A stretch of DNA of 7,951 nucleotides, from NCBI GenBank assembly GCA_039815415.1, contig JBCBZH010000207.1, positions 1 to 7,951 on the forward strand, written 5' to 3'. Below are positions 1 to 6,051 of this stretch, in pieces. Position numbers and translations under genes: made by a program. The notes below the pieces were generated by a model. It was not told the origin of the DNA. It worked only from the letters and a program-made list of their open reading frames with translations, and ran no database searches. This stretch comes from JBCBZH01 sp039815415 (GTDB lineage Bacteria > Bacteroidota > Rhodothermia > Rhodothermales > Rubricoccaceae). The number at the start of each line of letters is the position of its first letter. Positions within the stretch are counted from its first letter, which is position 1.

Positions 1-13
1 GCTCTTCCGATCT
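1..13. other. Illumina adapter remnant at contig end
   Basis: The first 13 bases, GCTCTTCCGATCT, are identical to the 3' end shared by Illumina TruSeq-type adapters. Immediately after them (from 14) the sequence reads as normal ferrochelatase coding sequence on the minus strand. These bases are therefore almost certainly untrimmed adapter and not genome, and they mark the left edge of the assembled contig. The identification rests on recognising the adapter. Confidence 0.93.
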
Positions 14-252
14 AAGCGGGCCATGCGGTGGCGCAGAAACCTCGGAACCGGCAAATCCACGATCGCAGGATCCATGAACAGGTTGTAGAGGAACGGCTCC
101 ACGTCCTCCACACAGGTCGGCCCTCCTACGTTCAACAACACCACCCCGACCTGATCTCCCGGCACCAGCGAAAGCGGCGACTGCGCGAAATATCCCCCCG
201 TCACCAGGCGCGGGTCATCGCTGAAGTCACGCAGGAACTCGCTGGAGGTCAT
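14..252 (-). CDS. hemH: Ferrochelatase, N-terminal fragment cut by contig end
   Basis: This gene encodes ferrochelatase (protoporphyrin ferrochelatase family), which inserts Fe2+ into a porphyrin as a late step of haem synthesis. Only the first 79 codons plus two bases are present; the rest lies beyond the contig edge. The family's N-terminal signature is clear: the first beta strand and loop GVVLLNVGGP at residues 36-45, followed by DVEPFLYNLFMDPAIVDLP at residues 50-68, the conserved helix and 'DP-I--LP' segment of the porphyrin-binding lip. The catalytic His and Glu lie further downstream and are missing. The start is the ATG at 250-252. It gives about 34 residues before the first strand, somewhat long for the family, so a later start is possible. 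No Shine-Dalgarno precedes it. The gene runs in the same direction as the CHAD and pepF genes, 219 bp after the CHAD stop, and a hairpin lies just upstream at 273-298. Confidence 0.9.
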
Positions 253-272
253 TCAATCCAGGAAAGGGGAAG

Positions 273-298
273 ACGGGCAGAGAGTATCGGCTGCCCGT
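273..298 (-). promoter_or_regulatory. Hairpin in the hemH leader
   Basis: ACGGGCAG (273-280) and CTGCCCGT (291-298) form a perfect 8-bp inverted repeat with a 10-nt loop. On the minus strand it lies about 20 nt upstream of the hemH ATG. It is followed by a pyrimidine-rich stretch (CTTCCCCTTTCC) but not a T-run. It could be an mRNA leader hairpin, an operator, or a weak terminator for the CHAD gene. The last is less likely, because it lies about 170 nt after that stop. Confidence 0.35.
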
Positions 299-300
299 GA

Positions 301-471
301 GACAATTAACCGCTGTCCTGCTCCAATGAGGTTCGGGGACGTTGAAGACTTAGGGCAGGGCCTTCGGTTTTACACCCTCTCAACACCGCCGCAGTGCGGC
401 ATCGCCAGCCCGATGTGAATCGCTCCTTCTCGGCGTCCTGCCCTCGCCCAGTACAGATTCCTCGTCCCGGC
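301..471 (-). other. Gap between CHAD gene and hemH
   Basis: This gap, with the hemH leader, separates the CHAD stop from the hemH ATG. It contains a compact GC-rich palindrome, GCCGCAGTGCGGC (388-400), and an AT-rich spot (GACAATTAAC at 301-310) that could be part of a hemH promoter. I see no coding pattern on either strand and no convincing -35/-10 pair or Bacteroidota-type TTTG/TAnnTTTG pair. The copy-like CGCCAGCC at 403-410 is not a full match to the iterated word found elsewhere in the window. Confidence 0.3.
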
Positions 472-2634
472 CTAGATGGACGCCGTGATGGTTCCAAGGA
501 GTTGGCGAAAGGCCACGTCTTCCAGAGACGCCCAGGCCTGTTGCACATCCGCCTCCGGCATGTCCTTGGAGTGGCGATGTGTGGCCGTGCGGAAGGCGGC
601 AACCACCCGCTCGGCCTCATCGAGCTGAGACGCAGCCTCTCGCACCGCTGTAGGATCTGAGGCCTTGGACACCAGCCCGAGAGCGAAGTGCAATCCACTG
701 ACCGCGACGGCCAGATGGTGGGCCGTCAACGGCGTCAGGCCCTCGCCCACTTCGTCCTGGAACGCCCGAACCGACTCGTAGCGCTCCCACACGACCGACG
801 CGAGAATGTGCCGCAGGCGCGAGGGCATGGGGCGGTCGCCGGGCTGTCCCACCCAGTCGTCAGAAACCAGCGGAAAATCGTCTCCGATGAGCAACCCCGA
901 GCGGAGTTGTTCGGCAAGGCGGCCCGTGAGGCGAGCGGCACGCTCCATCCAGATGCGATGGCGCTCGGGCGTCAAATGACGCGTTGCAACATCAAGCGCC
1001 TCATCCAGAGCAGTAGCGGCATCGCCACTACCGGCCTGGCGGACTCGCTCCAACTCGACCGCGTGGTCCAATGCGGCTGCCAAGGGACGCAGGGCTGCGA
1101 TCAGTCGCGCCGCGGCCGCTTCGGGCACGTACGACTGGAACGCCTCAATGGCGAGCCGGACCCGATGCGCTGCCAGCAGTAGTCGCTGAGCCGACCGCGG
1201 AATGGGGGCAGCTTGAAACTGCTGGGCCGCTCGGTTGAACCCGCCGATGTAGTGTACTAGAGTGTCGTGCGCAGCCGAGAGAATGGGTGTGTCCGGTGCG
1301 AGGAAGGAGCGACGGTGCGAAGGCGGGTCTTGGGAATGAGCAGGACTCGCACGCTGCTCGCCAGGCTCCGACGTCTGCTCCAGCGCTTCAGGACTCCCGT
1401 CATCCGCCTCCTCAGAGTCCTCCTCCGCCAGAAGGGGGGTCTCGGTCTCTGCTGGCTGAAACATCTCGAGCAGCTCCGCCATGTCTTCTGCCTGCTCCAC
1501 ATCCAGAGCCTCATCTGGCGCAGAGCGGGTCGCCAGCTCGTCGGTCTCTTCGAGCTGGCGGGACGGCTCCATGGGCGACACCGGAATCGCCACGGTCGGT
1601 CCCTCAGCGAAAGGCACCTGGGAGGGGCTTCCATCTCCGACCGACGTGGGACGAGCTGGCGAGTCGTCAGCGTCTACCGAGGAAGGCTCGGGTGGACGGG
1701 ACTCCGTCGGGCGAGATTCCGCCGGAGCGGACCCATCTCCGCGATCGACAATCTCGGAGACCCGATAGGAGGGGACGACGGGTGCAACCAGGCCATCGGG
1801 CTCTTCAGCAGGCCTGAAGATGCCCATCCGGTGCTCGCGGAACGCCTGCTGCCAGTGACGCACGCGCGAGGTGCTGAGCCCCACCTGCCCCGCGATGGTG
1901 AGCGCGCGGTAGCCTCGTGCATCGAGTTGAACGACGCGAGCACGGCGCTGCATCATCGGCTCAGAAGACGCGATGTAGGTCTCCAAGGCGGCACGCTCCT
2001 CTGGGAGGAGAAGAACGGGTTCGTCGAGGGAGCGATGGACTCGCATAATGCCGCGCTCAAGCTTGGTCAGACCGACCGGTTCCATGCCGTGGCGCAGAAG
2101 AACCGGCGCGAGCCGCCGCAAATCAGCCTCCGTGCCGCTTTGAGCGCGTTCCACCTCCAGCTCGTTGGAGACCACATGCGCGCCCGGCACTTCGTAGACC
2201 ACCACATCGAAGGACAAAAGGGCCACGAGCCGGGTACCGTCATAGGCGAGCCGGGGCGTGCGGTACTGACGCAGCCGGATCAGCGGGGCCACAGGATCGG
2301 TCCCGACGATGCGGCGAACAGCCTCCGCCAGCTCGCCCGGTGGCAGAGGCAGCTGTCCCTCCGGAGGCGTCCAGGCCACCCCGTACGAGGCCTCTGAAAC
2401 AGGACCCGCCACGCCCCGCCGGATGGGCCGAAGCGTGGCCGTCCACTCCCCTTCCTGCTCCCGAAGCCGCAACGTGAGCCCCTGCGCCAGGAGCGCGCCG
2501 TCATCGGTGTCCTCGTAGCGATCGTTGACGCGCCGAGGTGGCAGCGCCTGGAGCCGAAATCCCCCGAGGTCGCGCGCCTGAAGCAGGGCCGAGAACGGTC
2601 CGGGCTGGCGGGCGACGTACGTGGTGGGGGGCAT
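472..2634 (-). CDS. CYTH - HTH - acidic linker - CHAD fusion protein (720 aa)
   Basis: Residues about 1-200 resemble a CYTH (triphosphate tunnel) domain: DRYEDTDDGALLAQGLTLRL at 38-57, a beta-strand/turn pattern, and NELEVER at 157-163. The N-terminal ExExK motif expected of catalytic CYTH enzymes is not visible. Residues about 225-270 form a homeodomain-like helix-turn-helix, RRARVVQLDARGYRALTIAG onward, with the recognition-helix-like VGLSTSRVRHW at 251-261. Residues about 275-445 are a low-complexity linker rich in Pro, Ser, Glu and Asp. Residues about 450-690 are an alpha-helical CHAD domain with RLLLAAHRVRLAIEAF (484-499), matching the conserved histidine/arginine helix; the second CHAD half keeps only a weak equivalent (TAHHLAVAV, 637-645). 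CHAD domains are known polyphosphate binders, so a polyphosphate-associated protein is likely, with enzymatic activity doubtful. The ATG at 2632-2634 is the only reasonable start, because an in-frame TAG lies a little upstream. It is co-directional with pepF and hemH. Confidence 0.82.
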   Translation of the reverse strand: MPPTTYVARQPGPFSALLQARDLGGFRLQALPPRRVNDRYEDTDDGALLAQGLTLRLREQEGEWTATLRPIRRGVAGPVSEASYGVAWTPPEGQLPLPPGELAEAVRRIVGTDPVAPLIRLRQYRTPRLAYDGTRLVALLSFDVVVYEVPGAHVVSNELEVERAQSGTEADLRRLAPVLLRHGMEPVGLTKLERGIMRVHRSLDEPVLLLPEERAALETYIASSEPMMQRRARVVQLDARGYRALTIAGQVGLSTSRVRHWQQAFREHRMGIFRPAEEPDGLVAPVVPSYRVSEIVDRGDGSAPAESRPTESRPPEPSSVDADDSPARPTSVGDGSPSQVPFAEGPTVAIPVSPMEPSRQLEETDELATRSAPDEALDVEQAEDMAELLEMFQPAETETPLLAEEDSEEADDGSPEALEQTSEPGEQRASPAHSQDPPSHRRSFLAPDTPILSAAHDTLVHYIGGFNRAAQQFQAAPIPRSAQRLLLAAHRVRLAIEAFQSYVPEAAAARLIAALRPLAAALDHAVELERVRQAGSGDAATALDEALDVATRHLTPERHRIWMERAARLTGRLAEQLRSGLLIGDDFPLVSDDWVGQPGDRPMPSRLRHILASVVWERYESVRAFQDEVGEGLTPLTAHHLAVAVSGLHFALGLVSKASDPTAVREAASQLDEAERVVAAFRTATHRHSKDMPEADVQQAWASLEDVAFRQLLGTITASI
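1531..1560. repeat. Inverted pair of the iterated word inside the CHAD-gene linker
   Basis: CGCCAGCTCG (1531-1540) and CGAGCTGGCG (1551-1560) are perfect 10-bp inverted copies with a 10-bp spacer. Both lie in the sequence for the disordered acidic linker, where they encode DELAT and RQLEE. A third copy follows at 1652-1661, read in a different frame as part of DSPAR. The linker should be under weak protein constraint, so three copies within 131 bp are notable. Confidence 0.75.
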
Positions 2635-2647
2635 AGGGAAACGCTGT

Positions 2648-2681
2648 GCAGAGCCGCCAAATGGCTCTGCTAGAATCTAGC
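2648..2681. promoter_or_regulatory. Nested inverted repeats just upstream of the CHAD gene
   Basis: GCAGAGCC (2648-2655) and GGCTCTGC (2663-2670) form a perfect 8-bp stem with a 7-nt loop, 14 bp upstream of the CHAD start codon. It is directly followed by, and shares two bases with, a 13-bp palindrome GCTAGA-A-TCTAGC (2669-2681). The palindrome is AT-richer than its surroundings and contains -10-like hexamers on both strands (TAGAAT on plus, TAGATT on minus). I see no matching -35 for the CHAD gene. This is a plausible promoter/operator or leader structure, identified from symmetry only. Confidence 0.35.
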
Positions 2682-2732
2682 GACAGCGGGCGGATCGGAG
2701 CGTCGGGCCATACGCGGGTCCGGGGAGGATTT

Positions 2733-2741
2733 CGCCAGCTC
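2733..2741 (-). repeat. Intergenic copy of the iterated word
   Basis: CGCCAGCTC (2733-2741), flanked by T on the left and C on the right, is a minus-orientation copy of GAGCTGGCG. It lies between the pepF stop and the CHAD start, so it cannot be explained by codon usage. Confidence 0.7.
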
Positions 2742-2797
2742 CAGGGACAACCTCAACAAGGGGGCGAGAACAACCAATCGGTTCGCGTTCCGCGTGC

Positions 2798-2840
2798 TCG
2801 CCAGCTCGGAGTAGGGGTGCAGTACAGACCGAGCTGGCGA
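2798..2840 (-). terminator. Terminator-like inverted pair of the iterated word after pepF
   Basis: TCGCCAGCTCGG (2798-2809) and CCGAGCTGGCGA (2829-2840) are perfect 12-bp inverted repeats separated by 19 bases. They begin 20 bp after the pepF stop, where a terminator would be expected. No T-run follows on the minus strand, so it is not a textbook intrinsic terminator. Each arm is a copy of the word repeated through the window. The arrangement resembles the way uptake sequences in Neisseria and Haemophilus occur as inverted pairs near gene ends; here that is only an analogy. Confidence 0.5.
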
Positions 2841-2860
2841 TGGATTGACCGCACAGCCGT

Positions 2861-4665
2861 CTATCGATTCGAGGACTCGGCCAGGTCTTCGGCCTCCGAC
2901 ACCAACGCGGCAATGGCGTCCAACCCACGGTCCCAGAACTCTGGGTCGCGCAAGTCGATGCCAAGCTTGCCCACGATGGCATGCGGCCAGTCCGATCCAC
3001 CTGCGGTCAGCAGCTCGAGGTACTTAGGCGGGAACGCCTCGCCTTCATCGAGGTAGCGAGCGTAGAGTGCCAGCACCAGTAGCTCGCCGAACGCGTAGGC
3101 ATAGACGTAGCCCGGCGTGTGGACGAAGTGTGGGATGTAGCTCCACCACCGACGGTAACCGTCAGTGAGCGTCACGCTGTCACCGTACATCGCGGTCTGC
3201 GTTGCCATCCAGTGATCGGCGAACTGGTCGGGCGTCAGCTCACCCTCGGTGCGGCGGTGCGTGTGGATGCGGTCCTCGAAGCGGTTCATGGTCACCTGCC
3301 GGAAGACCGTTGCCATTGAGTCGTCGATCTTGCCAACCAGCAGCGCGAGGCGATCGGTCGGGCTGGTGAGTCCGGCAAGTAGGCTCTGGAACGCCAGCAT
3401 CTCGCCAAACACGGAGGCGGTCTCGGCCGTGGTCAGCGGCGTGTCGGCGTGGAAGACACCCTGCACGCGCGAGACATACTGGTGGACACCGTGGCCCAGT
3501 TCGTGGGCAAGCGTTTGCACATCGCGCAGCTTGCCGGTGTAGTTCATCAACACGTAGGGGTGGGCGCTCGGCACGGCGCCGTGGCTGAAGGCGCCGCCCC
3601 TCTTGCCCGGCACCGGCGGCGCGTCGATCCAGCGATGCTCGAAGAACTCGCCCGCGATGCGGCCCATCTCGGGGTGAAAGCCGCCGTACGCATCCAGTAC
3701 GATGGTCTTGGCCTCGTCCCACGGAATGAACTGCTCCACCTCATCCAGCGGCGCGTAGCGGTCGTAATCCGCCAGCTCGTCCAGGCCGAGGAGGCGGCGC
3801 TTGAGGTGGTAGAAGCGTGATACCAGCTCGTAGCGGCCCGTCACGGCCTCCACCAGCGCGTCCACGCTGGCCGCGTCCGCCTCGTTGGACTCGTTGCGGC
3901 TATCGATCCACGACTCATAGCTGCGTAGGCGGTCCGAGGAGGCCTTATCGGCCAGGATGGTATTGAAGACGTAGGTGAGCGGGCGCGACAGCTCCGCCAG
4001 CCCCTCGGTTACCCCCATGTGAACGTCCTGCCGAAGCGAGCGGTCCGGGTCATGGAGCTTGGAGAGGGCCTGCTGGAGAGGCATCGCATCATTGCGCACG
4101 GTGAAGCGGGCGGCACCCAGCGTCTCGTCGTAGAACCGATTCCAGGCACTCCAGCCGGTGACGGCCTTCTCGGAGAGGATCTTCTCTTCGGGCTCGGAGA
4201 GGACATGCTCCCGTGCCTCCAGCTTAGCTCGAGGTAGTGGCGGTACGGCGCCAGCGCGGGGTCGAGCAAGAGCGCCTCGGCCTGCTCCGGATCCAGCTGC
4301 GCCCACTCCACATCCACAAACAGCAGGCTCTGCCCGATGCGGGTGTACGCTTCCCGGACGCGTTGCAGCAACGCTCCATTGGCTGGATCTTCTGTGGCCG
4401 TACTCCACGCGAGATAGGCGTAGGTGTAGGCCCGCCCGGCCCGGTCATGAATCGATGCCAGCGCCTCGAGCGCTTCGGCTAGCCCGGCAGCATCGAGCTG
4501 GTGAATCTGACCGTGATAGCGCGCACCGAAGGCCTCAGCGTCGGTCTCGGTCGCCGCCAGCTCGGCGTCGAGATCGACGGTGGAAGCATACAGATCAGCG
4601 AGGTTCCAGCGAACGTCCTCAGCGCCGGTTGTAGGAGCGCCGGGTGCGGCGATGGCGTCGGACAT
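2861..4665 (-). CDS. pepF: M3B-family oligoendopeptidase F, interrupted by a one-base frameshift
   Basis: This is a zinc metallopeptidase of family M3B that cleaves short peptides, usually in the cytoplasm. The N-terminal part contains VRWNLADLY, the family's usual opening, and the long helical domain. The C-terminal part contains LSEPEEK, the zinc motif HELGH at 3491-3505 (about residue 388 after correction), the downstream TAETASVFGEM that supplies the third zinc ligand, and the characteristic ending GYVYAYAFGELL...DPEFW. The two halves are in different frames, joining near 4225. Restoring one base gives about 601 aa, normal for PepF, with HYL and LSEPE exactly ten residues apart as in the family. 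I chose the ATG at 4663-4665; an upstream TTG at 4696-4698 would add 11 residues. The gene diverges from the bacilliredoxin operon across 120 bp. The shift is more likely a sequencing error or recent mutation than programmed. Confidence 0.92.
4223..4227 (-). other. Frameshift point in pepF
   Basis: On the minus strand the N-terminal frame reads HYLEL through the codon CTA (4225-4227). The C-terminal frame starts with AAG (4223-4225), giving KLEAREHVLSEPEEK. The two frames share base 4225, so one base is missing from the sequence. An AAA reduced to AA at this spot would account for it. I see no slippery heptamer or following stem-loop typical of programmed -1 frameshifting. Confidence 0.85.
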
Positions 4666-4785
4666 GAACAAATGCGTGAGGGACAAAAAAGGGGCCAAAC
4701 GGCCTCAACAGGGTCCTATCTTCCTGCCGAGCCGTCCCGTCTTGGAAGGTACGGCTTGCCCTCCTCGGCCATCTCCCTCTTCTTC
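4666..4785. promoter_or_regulatory. Divergent intergenic region between pepF and the bacilliredoxin operon
   Basis: This 120-bp gap must hold promoters for both directions, since pepF leaves on minus and the bacilliredoxin pair on plus. It contains an A6 run (4685-4690; T6 on minus) close to the pepF start, and a pyrimidine-rich leader ahead of the bacilliredoxin ATG. No Shine-Dalgarno sequence is visible on either side. I cannot pick a definite -35/-10 or a Bacteroidota-type -33/-7 pair. Confidence 0.5.
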
Positions 4786-5130
4786 ATGGCTCAGGTCATC
4801 GAGCTGGCGACCCCTCAGGACGCCGACCGCATGATCCAGGCGTCGTATAAGCGTCCGGTCTATCTCCTCAAGCACTCCGTCTCCTGCCCCATTTCAGGGC
4901 GTGGGCATCGTGCGTTCATCGGGCTGGTGGAGGACGAGACGATCGATACCTACGCGGTGCTCGTCCAATATGCGCGCGAGGTATCGAACTACCTCGCCGA
5001 CGCGCTGGGTGTCCGGCACGAAACGCCACAGGCCATCCTCATCAAGGACGGGGAGGCGGTCTCGGTCGCCAGCCACTACGCCATCACCACCGACGCCCTC
5101 CGCGACGCGGTCCAACAGGCAACGACCTAA
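4786..5130 (+). CDS. brxC: Monothiol bacilliredoxin of the YtxJ/BrxC type (114 aa)
   Basis: This is a small thioredoxin-fold protein of the YtxJ (DUF2847) family, associated with bacillithiol. Family members are thought to remove bacillithiol from modified cytosolic proteins. The signature is LLKHSVSCPIS at residues 27-37, equivalent to the family's 'KHS-TCPIS' segment, with a single redox Cys at residue 34. The cis-proline region of the thioredoxin fold is ETPQAILIKDGE at residues 79-90. There is no second active-site Cys, as expected for a monothiol type. The start is the ATG at 4786-4788, which sits naturally before MAQVIELATP. The leader is pyrimidine-rich with no Shine-Dalgarno. Residues ELA at 6-8 are encoded by a copy of the iterated word (4800-4810). 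The lipoprotein gene begins 7 bp after the stop, so the two are probably cotranscribed. The family assignment is strong; the use of bacillithiol by this organism is inferred from it. Confidence 0.9.
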   Translation: MAQVIELATPQDADRMIQASYKRPVYLLKHSVSCPISGRGHRAFIGLVEDETIDTYAVLVQYAREVSNYLADALGVRHETPQAILIKDGEAVSVASHYAITTDALRDAVQQATT

Positions 5131-5137
5131 CCCAGCA

Positions 5138-6007
5138 ATGCGTCCGACCGCGTTCCTCGCTCTTCTCCTCGGCCTGCTGGGCAGCGGATGCGACCGACCG
5201 AACGCCAGCTCGGCGCCTGCGCTGGCCGTGCCTGCACCCGAGCGCGCCCCGGATGTGTCCTGGCAGATGAACGGCGAGCAGATCTCGCTCACCTCGCTGC
5301 GCGGCCAGACGGTGTTGCTGCACTTCGCCGATGCCGCCAGCCCGTCGTGGACGGCCCTGGATGAAGCCTACCCCGATCTGAATGCCGAAGGCGCCACGGT
5401 GCTGGGCGTCGTGACCGACGATGCACCGTTCTCTGAGCATCCGTATGGAACGGTCTCCGCCGACAAGCTGGAGACGGCATTCGGCATCACCACCACTCCT
5501 GCAGCGGTGATCGTGGATGCGGACGGATGGGTCCGAGGGCGAGACCATGCGCTCGATGCCGATGCCTTCTTCGAGTTGGCGGCGCCCGTACTGCTGGACG
5601 AGTCCACGAATGCGCCTGTGCCCGTTCCAGATCCTGCAGATCGCCAGCTGGCTGTCGCCGACCTCCAGTTCGACGCCGAGGCGCTACACCAGCTCGTCCG
5701 GGCGGGCGCGGCCCTGATCGATCTGCGGTCGGATGAAGAACGGACCGCTGAGGGGTGGATCCGGCTTGCTCTCCCCTGCCCGCTCGATGCTCTGTCTACT
5801 GAGGTGCTGCCCGCCGACCTGTCGGCTACGCTCGTCTTCCTCGGCCCAGACGCGGATGCCGCCGCCGAGCTGGCGGCGGAGTGGGGCTATGTCTCCCTCC
5901 TCAGCCTGTCGGATGCCGCGCCATACGTCATGGATGGCGCGGCTCGGGGTGAGCTGGCGACACCGGGGGAGGCACCGCTCTCTCGGGCGCGGCGCGTTCG
6001 GGGGTGA
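5138..6007 (+). CDS. Predicted lipoprotein with cysteine-less thioredoxin-like and rhodanese-like domains (289 aa)
   Basis: The N-terminus, MRPTAFLALLLGLLGSGC, looks like a lipoprotein signal peptide with Cys18 as the lipidation site; the -3 position is Gly rather than Leu, so the lipobox is imperfect. Residues about 32-155 follow an AhpC/thioredoxin-like pattern: SLTSLRGQTVLLHFADAASP, then VLGVVTDD, then FGITTTPAAVIVDADGWVRG with a cis-proline-like TP. Where WCxxC should be, the sequence reads AASPSW, with no Cys. Residues about 180-270 resemble a rhodanese: ALIDLRSDEERTAEGWI, then LVFLGPDADAAAELAAEWGY. The rhodanese catalytic Cys loop is replaced by LGPDADA. Both likely active sites are therefore lost, suggesting a binding or structural role at the membrane, possibly as partner of a redox enzyme. 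It follows the bacilliredoxin gene by 7 bp. The thioredoxin-like call is fairly sure and the rhodanese call moderate. Confidence 0.78.
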   Translation: MRPTAFLALLLGLLGSGCDRPNASSAPALAVPAPERAPDVSWQMNGEQISLTSLRGQTVLLHFADAASPSWTALDEAYPDLNAEGATVLGVVTDDAPFSEHPYGTVSADKLETAFGITTTPAAVIVDADGWVRGRDHALDADAFFELAAPVLLDESTNAPVPVPDPADRQLAVADLQFDAEALHQLVRAGAALIDLRSDEERTAEGWIRLALPCPLDALSTEVLPADLSATLVFLGPDADAAAELAAEWGYVSLLSLSDAAPYVMDGAARGELATPGEAPLSRARRVRG

Positions 6008-6018
6008 CAGACCGTAGA

Positions 6019-6051
6019 CTGGGCGCCCCTTGAGCAGGGCTAAGCGCCCAG
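6019..6051. terminator. Hairpin at the convergent junction
   Basis: CTGGGCGC (6019-6026) and GCGCCCAG (6044-6051) form a perfect 8-bp stem. The loop contains a further possible CCCT/AGGG pairing (6027-6030 with 6036-6039). It starts 12 bp after the lipoprotein stop, and its distal arm overlaps the last codons of the convergent patatin gene. Either strand could use it as a terminator, but neither side has a T-run. Confidence 0.5.

Noticed and set aside
28..300. Plus-strand open frame of 90 codons at the left edge
   Set aside because: It overlaps the clear ferrochelatase N-terminus on the minus strand, and its product (rich in Arg, His and Gln) has no family features.
1825..1960. HTH in the CHAD protein as a remnant of an IS630-like transposase
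   Set aside because: The HTH is in frame inside a continuous protein, with no inverted repeats, target duplication or DDE catalytic residues nearby.
1267..2397. Long plus-strand open frame (376 codons) opposite the CHAD gene
   Set aside because: Its translation is Arg/Gly-rich with no recognisable motifs and lies wholly antisense to a gene with clear domains. Long shadow frames are normal at this GC content.
4223..4227. Programmed -1 frameshifting in pepF
   Set aside because: No slippery heptamer (X XXY YYZ) or downstream stem-loop is visible, and PepF is not known to need recoding. A lost base is simpler.
4691..4706. GGGGCCAAACGGCCTC as a hairpin or operator in the pepF/brxC gap
   Set aside because: Only four perfect base pairs form, which is expected by chance at this GC content.
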